Shown: positions 1 to 9,565, counted from the stretch's first letter. The stretch is DNA of 64,000 nucleotides from an uncultured Alphaproteobacteria bacterium (GCA_929200315.1 CAKMZB010000006.1:1-64000), one strand, 5' to 3'. Notes: a model not told the origin generated them from the letters alone. Translations and numbers: made by a program.

Positions 1-62
1 GTCGCAAACTGTGTGAAGGGCCAACGGCGACTACGCGCCGATAGCAGGGTGACGATGAGCGG

Positions 63-290
63 TTCAAAAAGGCGTTGATGTATTTCCGTTTTCCGTTGTC
101 GCTGCACAGTGTTGAAATCCTGCGGCACAGGCGCGGCTTGGATATTTTCACATGAGACAGTCCAGTTTTGGTGGAACCGGTTCGATCCGCTGCTTGCCAA
201 GGAGCTCCGTCCGCAACGCCCCGCCCGTTGGATCGACGGCACCTTGATAAAGCCTCCGTTCGGATCGGCGACACAGTTCACTAAACGTTA
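63..290 (+). pseudogene. IS6-family transposase remnant
   Basis: This is a broken N-terminal piece of an IS6/IS26-type DDE transposase. One frame from about 63 reads FKKALMYFRFPLSLHSVEIL, and the next frame continues from about 150 with HETVQFWWNRFDPLLAKELR. Together they match the start of the IS6 transposase helix-turn-helix region. The catalytic DDE core is absent and the two halves lie in different frames, so it cannot be functional. A 60-residue open stretch at 109-291 is only part of this debris. It marks the left flank of the decayed polysaccharide locus. Confidence 0.65.
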
Positions 291-507
291 AAATACTGCC
301 CTCACATTCTACCTAGGACACATCGCGGCTGCGGAATTCGCCAAGTATTTGGCTCTGGACAACAGCGCGGCACAACGCCAACAATCAACCTGCGGATTAT
401 CCCGAACAGCTAAGGGAAATCGGTTTTCGTGTCAGCTGGATCGCCCGGTTGTGAATTTTGAGTAGAAACCCACCTATTTCTATATAGGCAATATTCATGC
501 TTCTCCA

Positions 508-1728
508 ATGCTATTAAGAATTGAATTTCTAATGACATACCTATATCATCGGCGATTTTATGTATGCTTTTCCCTTTTCATTTTCATTGTAGTTGCAATA
601 TTTTTTGGCCTTTTCTTTCGCGATTATTTAGGTGACGGAAGATACCATTGGCCACGGAGATTTAGCGAGATAATGATTCCATTCTGGAGTGAGGAATCAT
701 TTTTCTCTCATGGATTACTAATATCCTCCAATCATCAAGATTTAGATAATCTTCTATTTTATACAAATAAATCCTATTTTTCAATTATTATTAACATCAT
801 TCTATATTTCATTTTCAGCAAAATTTTTGGACTAGCTCTGTGGTTTGTAAAATGGATAATATGCGTTGGCTCCATAACATATATGATATATAAAAACGGA
901 AGCAATCAAGTAATATCCCGTAACCAAAATTTGGTAGTTTCTGGAATGTTTCTGGCTGCAATTTGCGGTCTTGTTATTTCCGACCCCAGTCTTACATATT
1001 CTATTGGAACTTATAATGAAGATAATACGTATATATTTACCTTGCCGTTGATGGTAAAATTATCTTACGATCTAACAAATGGTGTTTTTAATAAATCTTC
1101 AAAAATTTCCTTTGTGTTTATGGTTCTAATTAGTCCAATGACGGGAATTCTCTTCATGGCCGCTTGGCTCATAGTAACGGACATGGATAGACTGAAAAGT
1201 TTGAAATTTTTCACCGCTCTGTTTATTGCGTCAATTTTAGTTTTACTTTTGCCAAAGGCTATCGCGCATTTTTATTCGTTCCAAGATACGGCGTCGAGCA
1301 TCATTTTTCGAACTGGACTAGACGGAAAAACAGACGAATTCACCAATTTGTTTTCGGCTGTCATATTTCCAATATACAGAAGACCAGAAATTTATCTGCT
1401 CCAAACCATAATCATTACTCTGACAATTTTTTTCTTTTCGACAAAATTCAGAATCGAAATTAGATGGCTAATTTTTCTATCAATTGCGACATCAAATTAT
1501 GTTATTCATCTTATTGTATTTCCGCAATCGGTGGCTATACATCCCTACCTTTATGATCCCCTCGTACAAATTCCGCTTTTGATATTCTTCGCACATACAG
1601 TTCTCAGTATTTCCAAGAACCATGTTACAGCAATATCTCTTATTGTAGTCTGTATGTTATTAACATTAAATCTTGAGATATGGAGCCAGCTTAAAGAGTG
1701 TTATTTCTGCCCCTATGAGCAGTTGTAG
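508..1728 (+). CDS. AT-rich multi-pass membrane protein, function unknown
   Basis: A 406-residue protein, hydrophobic over most of its length, with roughly nine to ten likely membrane segments (for example about residues 18-38, 85-115, 145-165, 195-225, 230-255, 300-320 and 375-395). I see no signature that names it. Its place ahead of glycosyltransferases makes a Wzy-like polymerase or lipid-linked glycosyltransferase a guess only. Base use is far more AT-rich than everything downstream, with many aaa, aat, ata and ttt codons, which suggests recent acquisition from a low-GC donor. A second in-frame ATG lies at 532. Neither start has a clear ribosome binding site. Confidence 0.7.
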   Translation: MLLRIEFLMTYLYHRRFYVCFSLFIFIVVAIFFGLFFRDYLGDGRYHWPRRFSEIMIPFWSEESFFSHGLLISSNHQDLDNLLFYTNKSYFSIIINIILYFIFSKIFGLALWFVKWIICVGSITYMIYKNGSNQVISRNQNLVVSGMFLAAICGLVISDPSLTYSIGTYNEDNTYIFTLPLMVKLSYDLTNGVFNKSSKISFVFMVLISPMTGILFMAAWLIVTDMDRLKSLKFFTALFIASILVLLLPKAIAHFYSFQDTASSIIFRTGLDGKTDEFTNLFSAVIFPIYRRPEIYLLQTIIITLTIFFFSTKFRIEIRWLIFLSIATSNYVIHLIVFPQSVAIHPYLYDPLVQIPLLIFFAHTVLSISKNHVTAISLIVVCMLLTLNLEIWSQLKECYFCPYEQL

Positions 1729-2191
1729 TGTCGGAATATCTGGGGGTTGAATATCTCTCTGGTGATTGTCCTCTGGAAGATAGTTCTTTGGAGATCTCAA
1801 ATTTTGTTATATAGTCATAATTTCATAGCAAAATTTTCTACAGATCGTCGATGGAATGACGCCATCATCGTAGATGATGTTGTCTTGGTGCTGGTGGATG
1901 CGGGAGCTGATCATTAGGCCTAGTCACGTTTTCCAGATCAGGTATAGAATTGGGTCAAACCGCTACGCCATCTCGTCAGAATGTGACGTCCTTCAGGCTC
2001 TCTGTGACCCAGTATTTCGACCATACAGGATGATGAGTAAGTTCGGGCTGAAAGCGATGGCGGAGGTCGCCGACTTGGTCCACTTTGCAACGAGAGCAGC
2101 CGATGGACCAAAGGTCAGGTCAATTACATGACAATCCTAAGAAGGACAAAGGACCGATCGGGTGGATATTGAGCGGGATAGTGGGGCAACA
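1729..2191. other. Intergenic stretch, no supported gene
   Basis: About 460 bases between the AT-rich gene and the glycosyltransferase. The first 120 bases keep the AT-rich composition, and composition then shifts to that of the host. An 85-codon open frame at 1874-2131 has an odd composition and matches nothing I recognise. The stretch may be eroded coding sequence. No hairpin terminator or operator was found. Confidence 0.4.
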
Positions 2192-3343
2192 ATGGTCGGC
2201 GTGCCGCGCATCAAAGTGATCTTTGTTGTGACGGAGGATTGGTATTTCGTTTCGCATAGGCTGGACATTGCCATTGGCGCAAAGGCGGCAGGCTTTGATG
2301 TTGGGGTTGCCACCAGGATTGATCGCCACCGCGCCGCGATCCAAAATGCCGGAATCGAGATATATGATACCCCGTTCGATCGCAGCGGTCTGAACCCGCT
2401 TAGAGAATTACGTACGGTCTGGAGCTTGTATAAACTGTTCCGACGCGAGAAACCGGACATTGTTCATCAAGTCGCGATCAAGCCGGTTGTCTATGGCTCA
2501 CTCATTGCCAGACTATCGGGCGTTTCAGGCATTGTGAACGCGCTGGGCGGTCTGGGATACGTGTTTTCGTCAACTTCCCTGAAAGCAAGGCTTATTCGCT
2601 TGCTCGTAAAACCTGCGCTCAAATTTGCACATAGCCAGAAAAAAGCGCGCTTAATCCTTCAAAATGCACAAGACGTCGATATCATAACCAAATCTGGTAT
2701 AGTTAAATCCGAGAAGGTCAGACTGATCCGCGGAGCCGGTGTTGATCCGGAAATCCACAGGCTGACCACCGTTGAAACCACTCCGCCACTCGTCGTCCTC
2801 ACGGCCCGTCTGCTGCGCCAGAAAGGGGTAGGTGATTTTGTCGAAGCCGCGCGCATTTTGCGCAAACGTTCTGTAGATGCCCGGTTTGTGCTGGTGGGCA
2901 GTGTTGATGCCGCGAATCCGGCAAGTTTCACCGATGCAGATGTAGCCGGGTGGGTGAAAGAAGGTGTTGTGGAAGCCTGGGGATGGCGTGAAGACATGCC
3001 CGCCATTTTCGCCAAAGCACAGATTGCCTGCCTGCCGACATTTTATGGAGAAGGCTTGCCCAAAGCACTGCTGGAAGCAGCGGCAAGCGGGTGTGCCATC
3101 GTTGCGAGCAACATTGCGGCATGTACAGAATTGGTGAAGGATGAGAAAACGGGGCTTGTTGTACCGCCTCAGGATACTGAGGCTCTAGCCAACGCACTCG
3201 AACGGTTGATCTCTGACCCTGGCCTCAGAAAACGGCTTGGCGAAGCCGCCCGAGAGTCGATTGTAGCCGATTTTTCCTTATCTAAAGTGCTCTCGGAAAT
3301 TATTGGTATTTACGAAGAGCTCGTTCCGTCCGCGGCACCGTGA
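2192..3343 (+). CDS. Glycosyltransferase family 4 (GT-B fold)
   Basis: A retaining GT4 enzyme of the capsule/O-antigen type that adds a sugar to a lipid-linked oligosaccharide at the cytoplasmic membrane face. The N-terminal half begins VIFVVTEDWYFVSHRL, typical of CapM/WbnK-like GT4 proteins. The C-terminal half carries VVLTARLLRQKG near residue 200 and the donor-binding segment PTFYGEGLPKALLEAAASG near 290-310, where GEG followed by the ALLEA glutamate fits the E-x7-E pattern. I chose ATG 2192 (383 residues). A GTG at 2162, preceded by AAAGGA, would add ten residues. The acceptor and donor cannot be read from sequence. Confidence 0.88.
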   Translation: MVGVPRIKVIFVVTEDWYFVSHRLDIAIGAKAAGFDVGVATRIDRHRAAIQNAGIEIYDTPFDRSGLNPLRELRTVWSLYKLFRREKPDIVHQVAIKPVVYGSLIARLSGVSGIVNALGGLGYVFSSTSLKARLIRLLVKPALKFAHSQKKARLILQNAQDVDIITKSGIVKSEKVRLIRGAGVDPEIHRLTTVETTPPLVVLTARLLRQKGVGDFVEAARILRKRSVDARFVLVGSVDAANPASFTDADVAGWVKEGVVEAWGWREDMPAIFAKAQIACLPTFYGEGLPKALLEAAASGCAIVASNIAACTELVKDEKTGLVVPPQDTEALANALERLISDPGLRKRLGEAARESIVADFSLSKVLSEIIGIYEELVPSAAP

Positions 3344-3615
3344 TTTCTTGCGGCCCGTCAAAAATGGCCGAGCCCGTTGGACCATCAATCTCAACCGTTT
3401 CCTCCAGGAACACATTTGGAATCGGAGCGTGAAAAAGTAGCATTTCAGCGTAGCGAGCATGCAAATTCGCCGATCCGGAAGGGTCACTACGGATCGATCT
3501 CTTGGTACCTGGCCTCGCGCTCTGCCTAGGCTTTAAGATACTCAGACATATTGAGAGATAAGTATCATTATCAACAATTTGTAATTGCAAAAATATTGTA
3601 AGTATTTCTAACGGA
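3344..3615. other. Intergenic stretch before the epimerase pseudogene
   Basis: About 270 bases downstream of the GT4 gene. No intact gene is seen. The distal part (about 3530-3610) is AT-rich, and the missing N-terminal half of the following epimerase should lie here but cannot be recognised, so this is probably the scar of a deletion. Confidence 0.35.
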
Positions 3616-4110
3616 TCTCATTTCATTGTTCATCTCGCCATTTTGAACAGCGGCGCTCCCGCGAGCATGAACGAGTTTCCTTAATGTGAACGTCAAATTT
3701 CTTAGGCGCGTTCTCGATATCGCCGAACAATCCGGTGCACAGCATTTTATCTGCACCACAAGCCTGCATAGCGAGGTCGGCAATGGGCGCCCCCTTACCT
3801 ATGGGCAAAGCAAGAAGCAGGCCGAGAGCGTGCTTCGCTCAGTTAGTGGGATGAATGTGCACATTCTTCGACTGGCGTCAGTTCACGGCGATCAATTCGC
3901 TGACCGGCTTTCCGTTCGCAACGAATTTCCCGCAGTGGTGCGACATCATGTTTTTGGAATCCTGTCGGCTTTAGGTCGACAACCAGCGCGTCTAAACTGA
4001 GCGTTGAAATTGAAACGGCCAGTCAAGCGCCAGCATCGAGCGACCGATATGTCACCGATGAGAAAAGGGAAACCTTTGGTATCAGCCGTTCAAGAAGACG
4101 ATCGATATGA
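3616..4110 (+). pseudogene. NAD-dependent sugar epimerase/dehydratase pseudogene
   Basis: This is the middle and C-terminal part of an extended SDR sugar-nucleotide epimerase, spread over two frames. Frame one reads FIVHLAILNSGAPASMNEF up to a stop at 3682. A shift gives LNVNVKFLRRVLDIAEQSG, then the active-site region with YGQSKKQAE (the Y-x3-K motif) and VHILRLASVHG. A second shift near 3950-3990 returns to frame one with SDRYVTDEKRE and ends at TGA 4108. The Rossmann glycine motif is missing. The old stop overlaps the ATG of the sugar transferase as ATGA, which shows that the two genes were once translationally coupled. A 104-residue open segment at 3686-4000 should not be taken for a small gene. 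Confidence 0.72.
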
Positions 4111-4664
4111 GTGCCGGGTTGGCCATTATTCTGTTTCCATGGTGGGCAACTTTAATTGCTTGGATAGCGGTCAAGCTATCATCCACTGGTCAGGGATTTT
4201 TCGCGCAAGATTGCGTCGGCAGGAATGGCGAAGCCTTCAAGTACTACAAGCTGCGTTCCATGGAAGTAGGAACCAAGCACGCGGGGACGCACGAAGTGGA
4301 TAAGGATTCCGTTTTTCGAGTCGGTTTGTTTCTGCGCAAATGGAAGTTGGATGAGCTGCCGCAAGCCATTAATTTGTTGAAAGGCGAGGTCAACCTCGTT
4401 GGCCCCCGGCCTTGTCTGTTTTCCCAAGGGGCGGTTGTAGAAGAGCGCCGCAAACTGGGTGTTTTCGAAATTGGGCCGGGCATAGCCGGCCTTATGCAAG
4501 TTGCCGACATAGACATAAGTACGCTTGCAAAGCTTGCGCAGTCTGATGCTGAGTACATGGCCAAACAATCAATCATCCTGGACATCAAAATTATGCTCAG
4601 AACGCTTATCGAGCGTGGCGTAGGCGACAGATTGAAGCCACCGCAAAATGACGGGACTGGATGA
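4107..4664 (+). CDS. Polyprenyl-phosphate phosphosugar transferase (bacterial sugar transferase family)
   Basis: A monotopic phosphoglycosyl transferase that moves a sugar-1-phosphate from a nucleotide sugar to undecaprenyl phosphate, the first membrane step of surface glycan assembly. Visible features are the N-terminal re-entrant helix with the central proline (LFPWWATLIAW), VGRNGEAFKYYKLRSM around residues 32-48, the KLDELPQAINLLKGE motif with the catalytic-type acidic residues, LVGPRP, and a GIAGLMQV variant of the PGITGLWQV box. At 185 residues it has the short PglC/WcaJ-core length. Frame-matching residues FKKTID lie upstream without a start codon, so the original N-terminus may have been longer, but ATG 4107 overlaps the epimerase stop as ATGA. 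Confidence 0.85.
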   Translation: MSAGLAIILFPWWATLIAWIAVKLSSTGQGFFAQDCVGRNGEAFKYYKLRSMEVGTKHAGTHEVDKDSVFRVGLFLRKWKLDELPQAINLLKGEVNLVGPRPCLFSQGAVVEERRKLGVFEIGPGIAGLMQVADIDISTLAKLAQSDAEYMAKQSIILDIKIMLRTLIERGVGDRLKPPQNDGTG

Positions 4665-4848
4665 TTTGGAGATTTTCTGCCTCCGTCCGCGACGGATCGA
4701 ACAGGTGAATCACCCAGTTCGCATTGGCAAGTATTGAAAAAGCCAGTAAGAAAAGATTTGTTTGGTCCGAGTCACCTAATTTTGCTGCGAGCATTGTTTC
4801 GGCCGCGCAAATAACCCTTCAGCGGCCGGTTGAAATTGGAATCGAAAT

Positions 4849-6795
4849 TTGTGCGGGATTGCCGGTTTTTGGAGCCTGAAAGAGGACTTGGAAGCCGAGC
4901 AAACTTTGTTTCGCATGGGCGTTGCAATCAGATCCCGCGGCCCGGACAATTGTGAGACCTGGTATCAAGCGAGCGACGGTATCGGGCTCGTCCATAGACG
5001 GCTTTCTATCATCGATCTTTCCGAGAACGGCAACCAGCCAATGGTATCGCACAGTGGTAGATACGTCATCTCCTACAACGGTGAGATCTACAATTTTGGA
5101 GCGTTGCGCGACAAGCTGGACGTTGAGTGGCGCGGACATTCGGACACCGAAGTCATACTGGCATTGGTAGAGAAACTGGGTGTAGCCACGGCGCTGCCTA
5201 GGCTGGTTGGCATGTTTGCGTTCGCCTTGTGGGATAAGAAAACGAAAACGCTGACTCTTGCCCGCGACAGGTTGGGTGAGAAGCCTCTCTATTATGGCTT
5301 TCAGCGTGGTAAATTGTTCTTTGGCTCCGAACTTTCAGCAATTCGGGCCCATCGCGATTTTACCACTGATATCGATCAGGATTCGCTAAGCCTCTACTTG
5401 CGCTACAGCTATGTTCCTGCACCGTATTCCATCTGCAAAAATGTAAGAAAGTTGCTGCCCGGCACATTCTGGCAACTACGTGCCAAGGACTTTCAGAAGA
5501 ATGATACTGGCGGTTCGGTGACAGAATACTGGTCTGCTCAGAAGTGTGCACAATCGGGGCAAGACAACTTATTTCAGGGAACAGAGCGTGAGGCCATTCA
5601 GCAACTCACAACGCTGATTGCGCACAGCGTGGAAAATCAAATGATCGCCGATGTTCCCATTGGCTCTTTTTTATCAGGCGGTGTGGATTCGAGCACCATC
5701 ACTGCTTTCATGCAGAACATTTCCGCATCGCCAATCTCCACGTTCACCATAGGCTTCGACGACGAAGAATTTGACGAGGCGACTTACGCCAGGGACATTT
5801 CCCAGCATCTCGGCACTAGCCACACTGAGCTCATTGTCGATGGCAAACGTGCCCGCGACGTTATTCCAAAACTGCCGGAGATTTACGATGAGCCCTTTGC
5901 CGATGCGTCCCAGATACCGACTTACCTTGTTTCTAAACTGGCGCGCAAGGATGTCACAGTTTCGCTCTCCGGTGATGCGGGTGACGAGCTGTTTGGCGGG
6001 TACAACCGCCATCAGGCAGTTCAGAGTTTTTGGGGGAAAATATCCGGGCTTCCAAGGCCCATTAGGGCGGCGCTCGCAGGTGTCATTACCACTGTGCCAC
6101 CAGGTCAGTGGAGCGCCGTCTTTAATGGACTGAATTACCTTCTGCCAAAGCAGATGCACCATTCAGATATCGGAAGCAAAATTTACAAGCTGGCAAATAT
6201 GATTCCGGCGGAATCTCCGGAGGCAATTTACCGTGCCGTTATTTCAAAGTGGCACAATCCTGAGCAAATTGCGGTGAACGCTGTTGAACCGGTCACGCAT
6301 ATTACCAACTCCGGTGATCACCTTGAGAACGCCGACCTCGTTCATAAAATGATGTACCTGGATATGGTAAGTTATCTGCCGGATAACATCCTAACCAAAG
6401 TAGACCGGGCAGCAATGAGTGTTTCGCTGGAAACCCGAATTCCCTTTCTCGACCACAGAATTGTCGAGTTCGCATGGTCTTTGCCGACAAGCATGAAGAT
6501 CAAGGGGCGAGAGTCCAAATGGATATTGCGCCAATTGTTGTACAATCACGTTCCGCGAAAGTTGATCGAGCGCCCCAAGATGGGGTTTAGCGTACCGCTT
6601 TCCTCGTGGCTGAAAGGTCCACTGAAGGACTGGGCCAGCGAATTGCTTGATGAGAAAAGCTTGATTGCTGACGGACATTTGAGCTCAAAGCCGATCCAGA
6701 AAAAATGGCAGGAGCATTTATCAGGGCGACGGGACAATTCACACGAGTTGTGGTCCGTCCTAATGTTCCAGGCTTGGAAGAACAATGCTGGTTGA
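4849..6795 (+). CDS. asnB: Glutamine-hydrolysing asparagine synthase
   Basis: Two-domain amidotransferase of 648 residues. The N-terminal class II glutaminase begins with Cys2 (CGIAGF), with RGPD near 30-33 and YNGEIYN near 76-82. The C-terminal synthetase has the PP-loop SGGVDSS at 276-282. It makes asparagine or, as often in capsule and O-antigen clusters, amidates a sugar carboxylate or related acceptor. The start is a TTG, because the Cys must follow the initiator directly and no ATG lies close upstream. It overlaps the next methyltransferase gene by 11 bases, so the two are likely co-translated. Placement among glycan genes favours a glycan-modifying role, but this is inferred. Confidence 0.92.
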   Translation: MCGIAGFWSLKEDLEAEQTLFRMGVAIRSRGPDNCETWYQASDGIGLVHRRLSIIDLSENGNQPMVSHSGRYVISYNGEIYNFGALRDKLDVEWRGHSDTEVILALVEKLGVATALPRLVGMFAFALWDKKTKTLTLARDRLGEKPLYYGFQRGKLFFGSELSAIRAHRDFTTDIDQDSLSLYLRYSYVPAPYSICKNVRKLLPGTFWQLRAKDFQKNDTGGSVTEYWSAQKCAQSGQDNLFQGTEREAIQQLTTLIAHSVENQMIADVPIGSFLSGGVDSSTITAFMQNISASPISTFTIGFDDEEFDEATYARDISQHLGTSHTELIVDGKRARDVIPKLPEIYDEPFADASQIPTYLVSKLARKDVTVSLSGDAGDELFGGYNRHQAVQSFWGKISGLPRPIRAALAGVITTVPPGQWSAVFNGLNYLLPKQMHHSDIGSKIYKLANMIPAESPEAIYRAVISKWHNPEQIAVNAVEPVTHITNSGDHLENADLVHKMMYLDMVSYLPDNILTKVDRAAMSVSLETRIPFLDHRIVEFAWSLPTSMKIKGRESKWILRQLLYNHVPRKLIERPKMGFSVPLSSWLKGPLKDWASELLDEKSLIADGHLSSKPIQKKWQEHLSGRRDNSHELWSVLMFQAWKNNAG

Positions 6796-7720
6796 TATTA
6801 AGGACATTTCCGAGATCCTGGTCTCTCCGGACGATTTTGAGAGACTCACGATGATCTTTGATGAGACCGGCACGATGCTATCCTGTTCATCGTCCAAGCG
6901 GTCGTTCAATATCTTTAAGGGCGTTCCGGTTCTGACGGTGGAAGGGTCGGTTGTGGACGGTGGGAGCGACCCGGCCTCACTTATTGATCGACCTTCAAAT
7001 ATTAGGAAAACGATTTCACGCTTGGTTTACGGCTCAAACCGCGTCGCGGCCCGCAACGTGGACAAGGTTATTGATCTCACGAAGAGCGCCGCCGGCACTA
7101 ATAGGCCAAAAATTCTCATCGTTGGTGGGGGGAACGTCGCTGATGGGGCTGAGCCGCTTTACGATGATCCCGATATCGATGTTATTTCCTTCGACGTATA
7201 TCGCACTGCGCACACCAATCTCGTTGCGGATGGACACCAAATTCCGCTAGCGAACGAATCTGTAGATGCCGTTTGGGTCCAGGCTGTACTTGAGCATGTG
7301 ATCGAGCCGAATACCGTTGTTGCCGAGATGCACCGTGTATTGAAGCAGGACGGCATCATATACGCCGAAACCCCGTTTGTTCAGCAGGTTCATGAAGGGC
7401 GCTACGACTTCCACCGGTTTACGGAAAGCGGCCATAGGTGGCTGTTCAGAGACTTTGAAATTATGTCCTCTGGCGTTGTCTGGGGGCCAGGGACAACACT
7501 ACAATGGTCCGTGCGCTATTTCTTTTGGGCACTGACGCGCAGCAAAGCCATCGGAACAGCAATTTCAATTCCATTCATGGTGTTTCGCTGGCTCGAAAAT
7601 CTCATTCCTGAGGATCATATGAGCGACGGTGCCTCGAACCTCTATTTCATGGGCCGCAAATCCATCACGGCCCTCAGCCACGAAGATATCGTTTCATTTT
7701 ATCGCGGCGCGCAGTCCTAA
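6785..7720 (+). CDS. Class I SAM-dependent methyltransferase with Trm112-like N-terminus
   Basis: A 311-residue protein. The first 55 residues resemble a Trm112-type stretch (LVSPDDFERL, then FNIFKGVPVL). A Rossmann methyltransferase follows: ILIVGGGN is the SAM-binding glycine loop near 110-117, an acidic DVYR follows strand two, and DAVWVQAVLEHV plus MHRVLKQDGIIYAETPF are motifs typical of Methyltransf_11 proteins. The C-terminal part has hydrophobic stretches near residues 245-275 that may touch the membrane. It overlaps asnB by 11 bases. A substrate in surface glycan synthesis is likely from context but not shown. Confidence 0.82.
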   Translation: MLVDIKDISEILVSPDDFERLTMIFDETGTMLSCSSSKRSFNIFKGVPVLTVEGSVVDGGSDPASLIDRPSNIRKTISRLVYGSNRVAARNVDKVIDLTKSAAGTNRPKILIVGGGNVADGAEPLYDDPDIDVISFDVYRTAHTNLVADGHQIPLANESVDAVWVQAVLEHVIEPNTVVAEMHRVLKQDGIIYAETPFVQQVHEGRYDFHRFTESGHRWLFRDFEIMSSGVVWGPGTTLQWSVRYFFWALTRSKAIGTAISIPFMVFRWLENLIPEDHMSDGASNLYFMGRKSITALSHEDIVSFYRGAQS

Positions 7721-7827
7721 ATGGCGAGTTTTAGCGGTAACGTTAGGGACGCTATCGGGCGTATATCGATATTCGTTCCGGGCCATGTTGGCAGTCGGTT
7801 GGAGGCTGCTTCGAGAAAGAAGGTGGC

Positions 7828-8058
7828 GTGTGGGTCAAAAACCAGGTTGCCTATGCCCACAATTGGTTTTTCTATTTCCTTATGGTTTCGAGACTGCCCG
7901 GGCTGGCAGCCTATAGCGTCGCGCTTTTCGGGCTCTTCCTCGCTGTGTTTCGTTTGATCACATTCAATCTTCTGGTTGCGACTACAATGGGTGTCGCTGT
8001 TGCCGTGATAGCGCTTCGCAAAAGCGGAGAAGTGCGGCCAAGCTCGGCGCCGACCTAA
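7828..8058 (+). CDS. Small hypothetical membrane protein
   Basis: A 76-residue open frame with two probable membrane helices (about residues 13-32 and 34-58) and a charged tail. The GTG start is preceded by an AGAAGGTGG ribosome binding site, which favours this frame over a competing frame from ATG 7721 that directly follows the methyltransferase stop. No family is recognised. It could be the surviving end of a larger membrane protein, since frame-matching codons extend upstream without a start. Confidence 0.4.
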   Translation: MWVKNQVAYAHNWFFYFLMVSRLPGLAAYSVALFGLFLAVFRLITFNLLVATTMGVAVAVIALRKSGEVRPSSAPT

Positions 8059-8191
8059 CTTAAGAAAACTACATAATGTTAAGGCTGTGAACTTATCCTG
8101 TACAAGCCAACGTTTGACCTCAGAAATTGCCCCAATTTACCTCATAGCGAATGACGCAAAAAACTGACCGAGAAACTAAGAAATACACATC

Positions 8192-9565
8192 ATGCCATCA
8201 TTCAAAATATTTGCGAAATTTGGTTATGTTGTAGGGCTGCTGGCGAGCGTCGCGGTATTCTTCCAGCTTTATATATCGCTTCCCGCTGCTGAGCTGAATG
8301 TCAATCTGGCGGACCCAATTGTTATGGTTGCATTGGGACTTGTTGGTTTGGCAAGTATTCTTGCCTGGCGGCTGCCTGCTTGGAATCTCAAGGAATTTCC
8401 ACTCTTCCTGCTGCTTTTCACGGCAGCGGTGGTTCTTGCTTTCCTTAACGGGGTGCTTGAAATCGGCGTTACCCAGTGGGCACTGATCGCCCGTCTGCTC
8501 GGTTGGATTGTCCTGCTGGGCTATGTGGCTGTTGGAACATTGATCGTTTTGAGCAAGGGCACTGACGGTAGACGCACAGTTGCTCTTCTTATGGGGATTG
8601 CAGCCTGTATCATCATAGTGTTCGACATGACGATGCGGTTGCTTGTCCTGTACGGTTGGGATCTGGGATTTACACCTCCGGAAAATTTCAGCGGGTTTTC
8701 GCAAAACCGAAACGCTTTTGCCTTCCAGCTTTCTCTCGTCTTGGCACTTTTGATCGGATATTCGAGATCGATTTCGGCAAGTTCATCAAACCCTGCCAGA
8801 CCGAGGATCCTGACTCTGCTAATAGGCCTTATTCTGGTGAGCATAGTGTGGACGGGTTCGCGCTCTGCCATGCTTACAGTCGCTGTTGTTGTCGTATTTT
8901 GCATTGCTGCCAAAATTGGATGCAGAAGGACAATTTTGCGAGCAGCAGTTTGTACCGTATTGATCTGGTGCGGCGTGTATTTTGTTTCCAAAATCGATGT
9001 CAACCTTCTGGTGACGCAACCGGCAATGGTTGTTGTAGAATTGAAAAAGGCGGCTTTGGGAGAGGCTGATGCAGACCTTGGCAGACTCAAACCGCCGGGG
9101 GCAGATACGGGAGTTCAAAGTGCGCTTTCAGGTGCTAGCAGCAACCAGGAGCGTATGCTCACGCTGACAGAGGGTGCCAAACTATGGTTTGATTCACCCA
9201 TCCTGGGTGCTGGGCTAGGTGTTTTCAGAGCTCAAAGCGTGGAGGTGTTTGGAAAGCCGCAGGTCATTCATAACACTGCTCTTTGGTTGTTGGCGGAGTT
9301 TGGCGTGTTTGGGCTGCTGCTGGTTGTTTGGATCGGGTTCAAACTTCTGCAATTCTCATTGAAAAACGGCGTCGCCAACACTGGGCCGGAGCGATCCGCA
9401 CTGTTGATCGTCTTGTTGATTGCAGCTGGGTTCAGCCTGTTCCACGAAGTGTTCTACCAGCGTGTGTTGTGGTTGGTTTTGGGCCTGTTGCAGGCAAGTC
9501 CGAGCGCGTTTTTCTCCCGAGCGGATCGCAAGACGACAAAAATTGTATCCGTTGGACCGGCCTAG
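8192..9565 (+). CDS. O-antigen ligase/polymerase-like membrane protein (Wzy/WaaL superfamily)
   Basis: A 457-residue integral membrane protein with about eleven helices and a large periplasmic loop around residues 285-375. The loop contains the family hallmarks: WTGSRSAM before it, PILGAGLGVF inside it, and IHNTALWLLAEFG at its end, where the histidine fits the conserved loop histidine of the O-antigen ligase domain. It should join undecaprenyl-linked glycan units or transfer them to an acceptor at the periplasmic face. Sequence cannot separate ligase from polymerase. The gene has its own upstream gap of about 130 bases. Confidence 0.85.
   Translation: MPSFKIFAKFGYVVGLLASVAVFFQLYISLPAAELNVNLADPIVMVALGLVGLASILAWRLPAWNLKEFPLFLLLFTAAVVLAFLNGVLEIGVTQWALIARLLGWIVLLGYVAVGTLIVLSKGTDGRRTVALLMGIAACIIIVFDMTMRLLVLYGWDLGFTPPENFSGFSQNRNAFAFQLSLVLALLIGYSRSISASSSNPARPRILTLLIGLILVSIVWTGSRSAMLTVAVVVVFCIAAKIGCRRTILRAAVCTVLIWCGVYFVSKIDVNLLVTQPAMVVVELKKAALGEADADLGRLKPPGADTGVQSALSGASSNQERMLTLTEGAKLWFDSPILGAGLGVFRAQSVEVFGKPQVIHNTALWLLAEFGVFGLLLVVWIGFKLLQFSLKNGVANTGPERSALLIVLLIAAGFSLFHEVFYQRVLWLVLGLLQASPSAFFSRADRKTTKIVSVGPA

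Noticed and set aside
1874..2131. 85-codon plus-strand frame between the AT-rich gene and the GT4 gene
   Set aside because: No ribosome binding site, odd Trp/Cys/Met-rich start and no recognisable family; treated as part of an eroded intergenic stretch.
3686..4000. 104-residue open frame that could be called a small epimerase-like gene
   Set aside because: It is the middle of a longer epimerase whose flanking parts are readable in another frame, so it belongs to a pseudogene.
4004..4303. 99-codon frame over the start of the sugar transferase
   Set aside because: Overlaps the well-supported sugar transferase frame and has no family features.
7721..7957. Frame starting directly after the methyltransferase stop
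   Set aside because: Composition is not protein-like and the overlapping GTG frame at 7828 has a better ribosome binding site and clear membrane helices.
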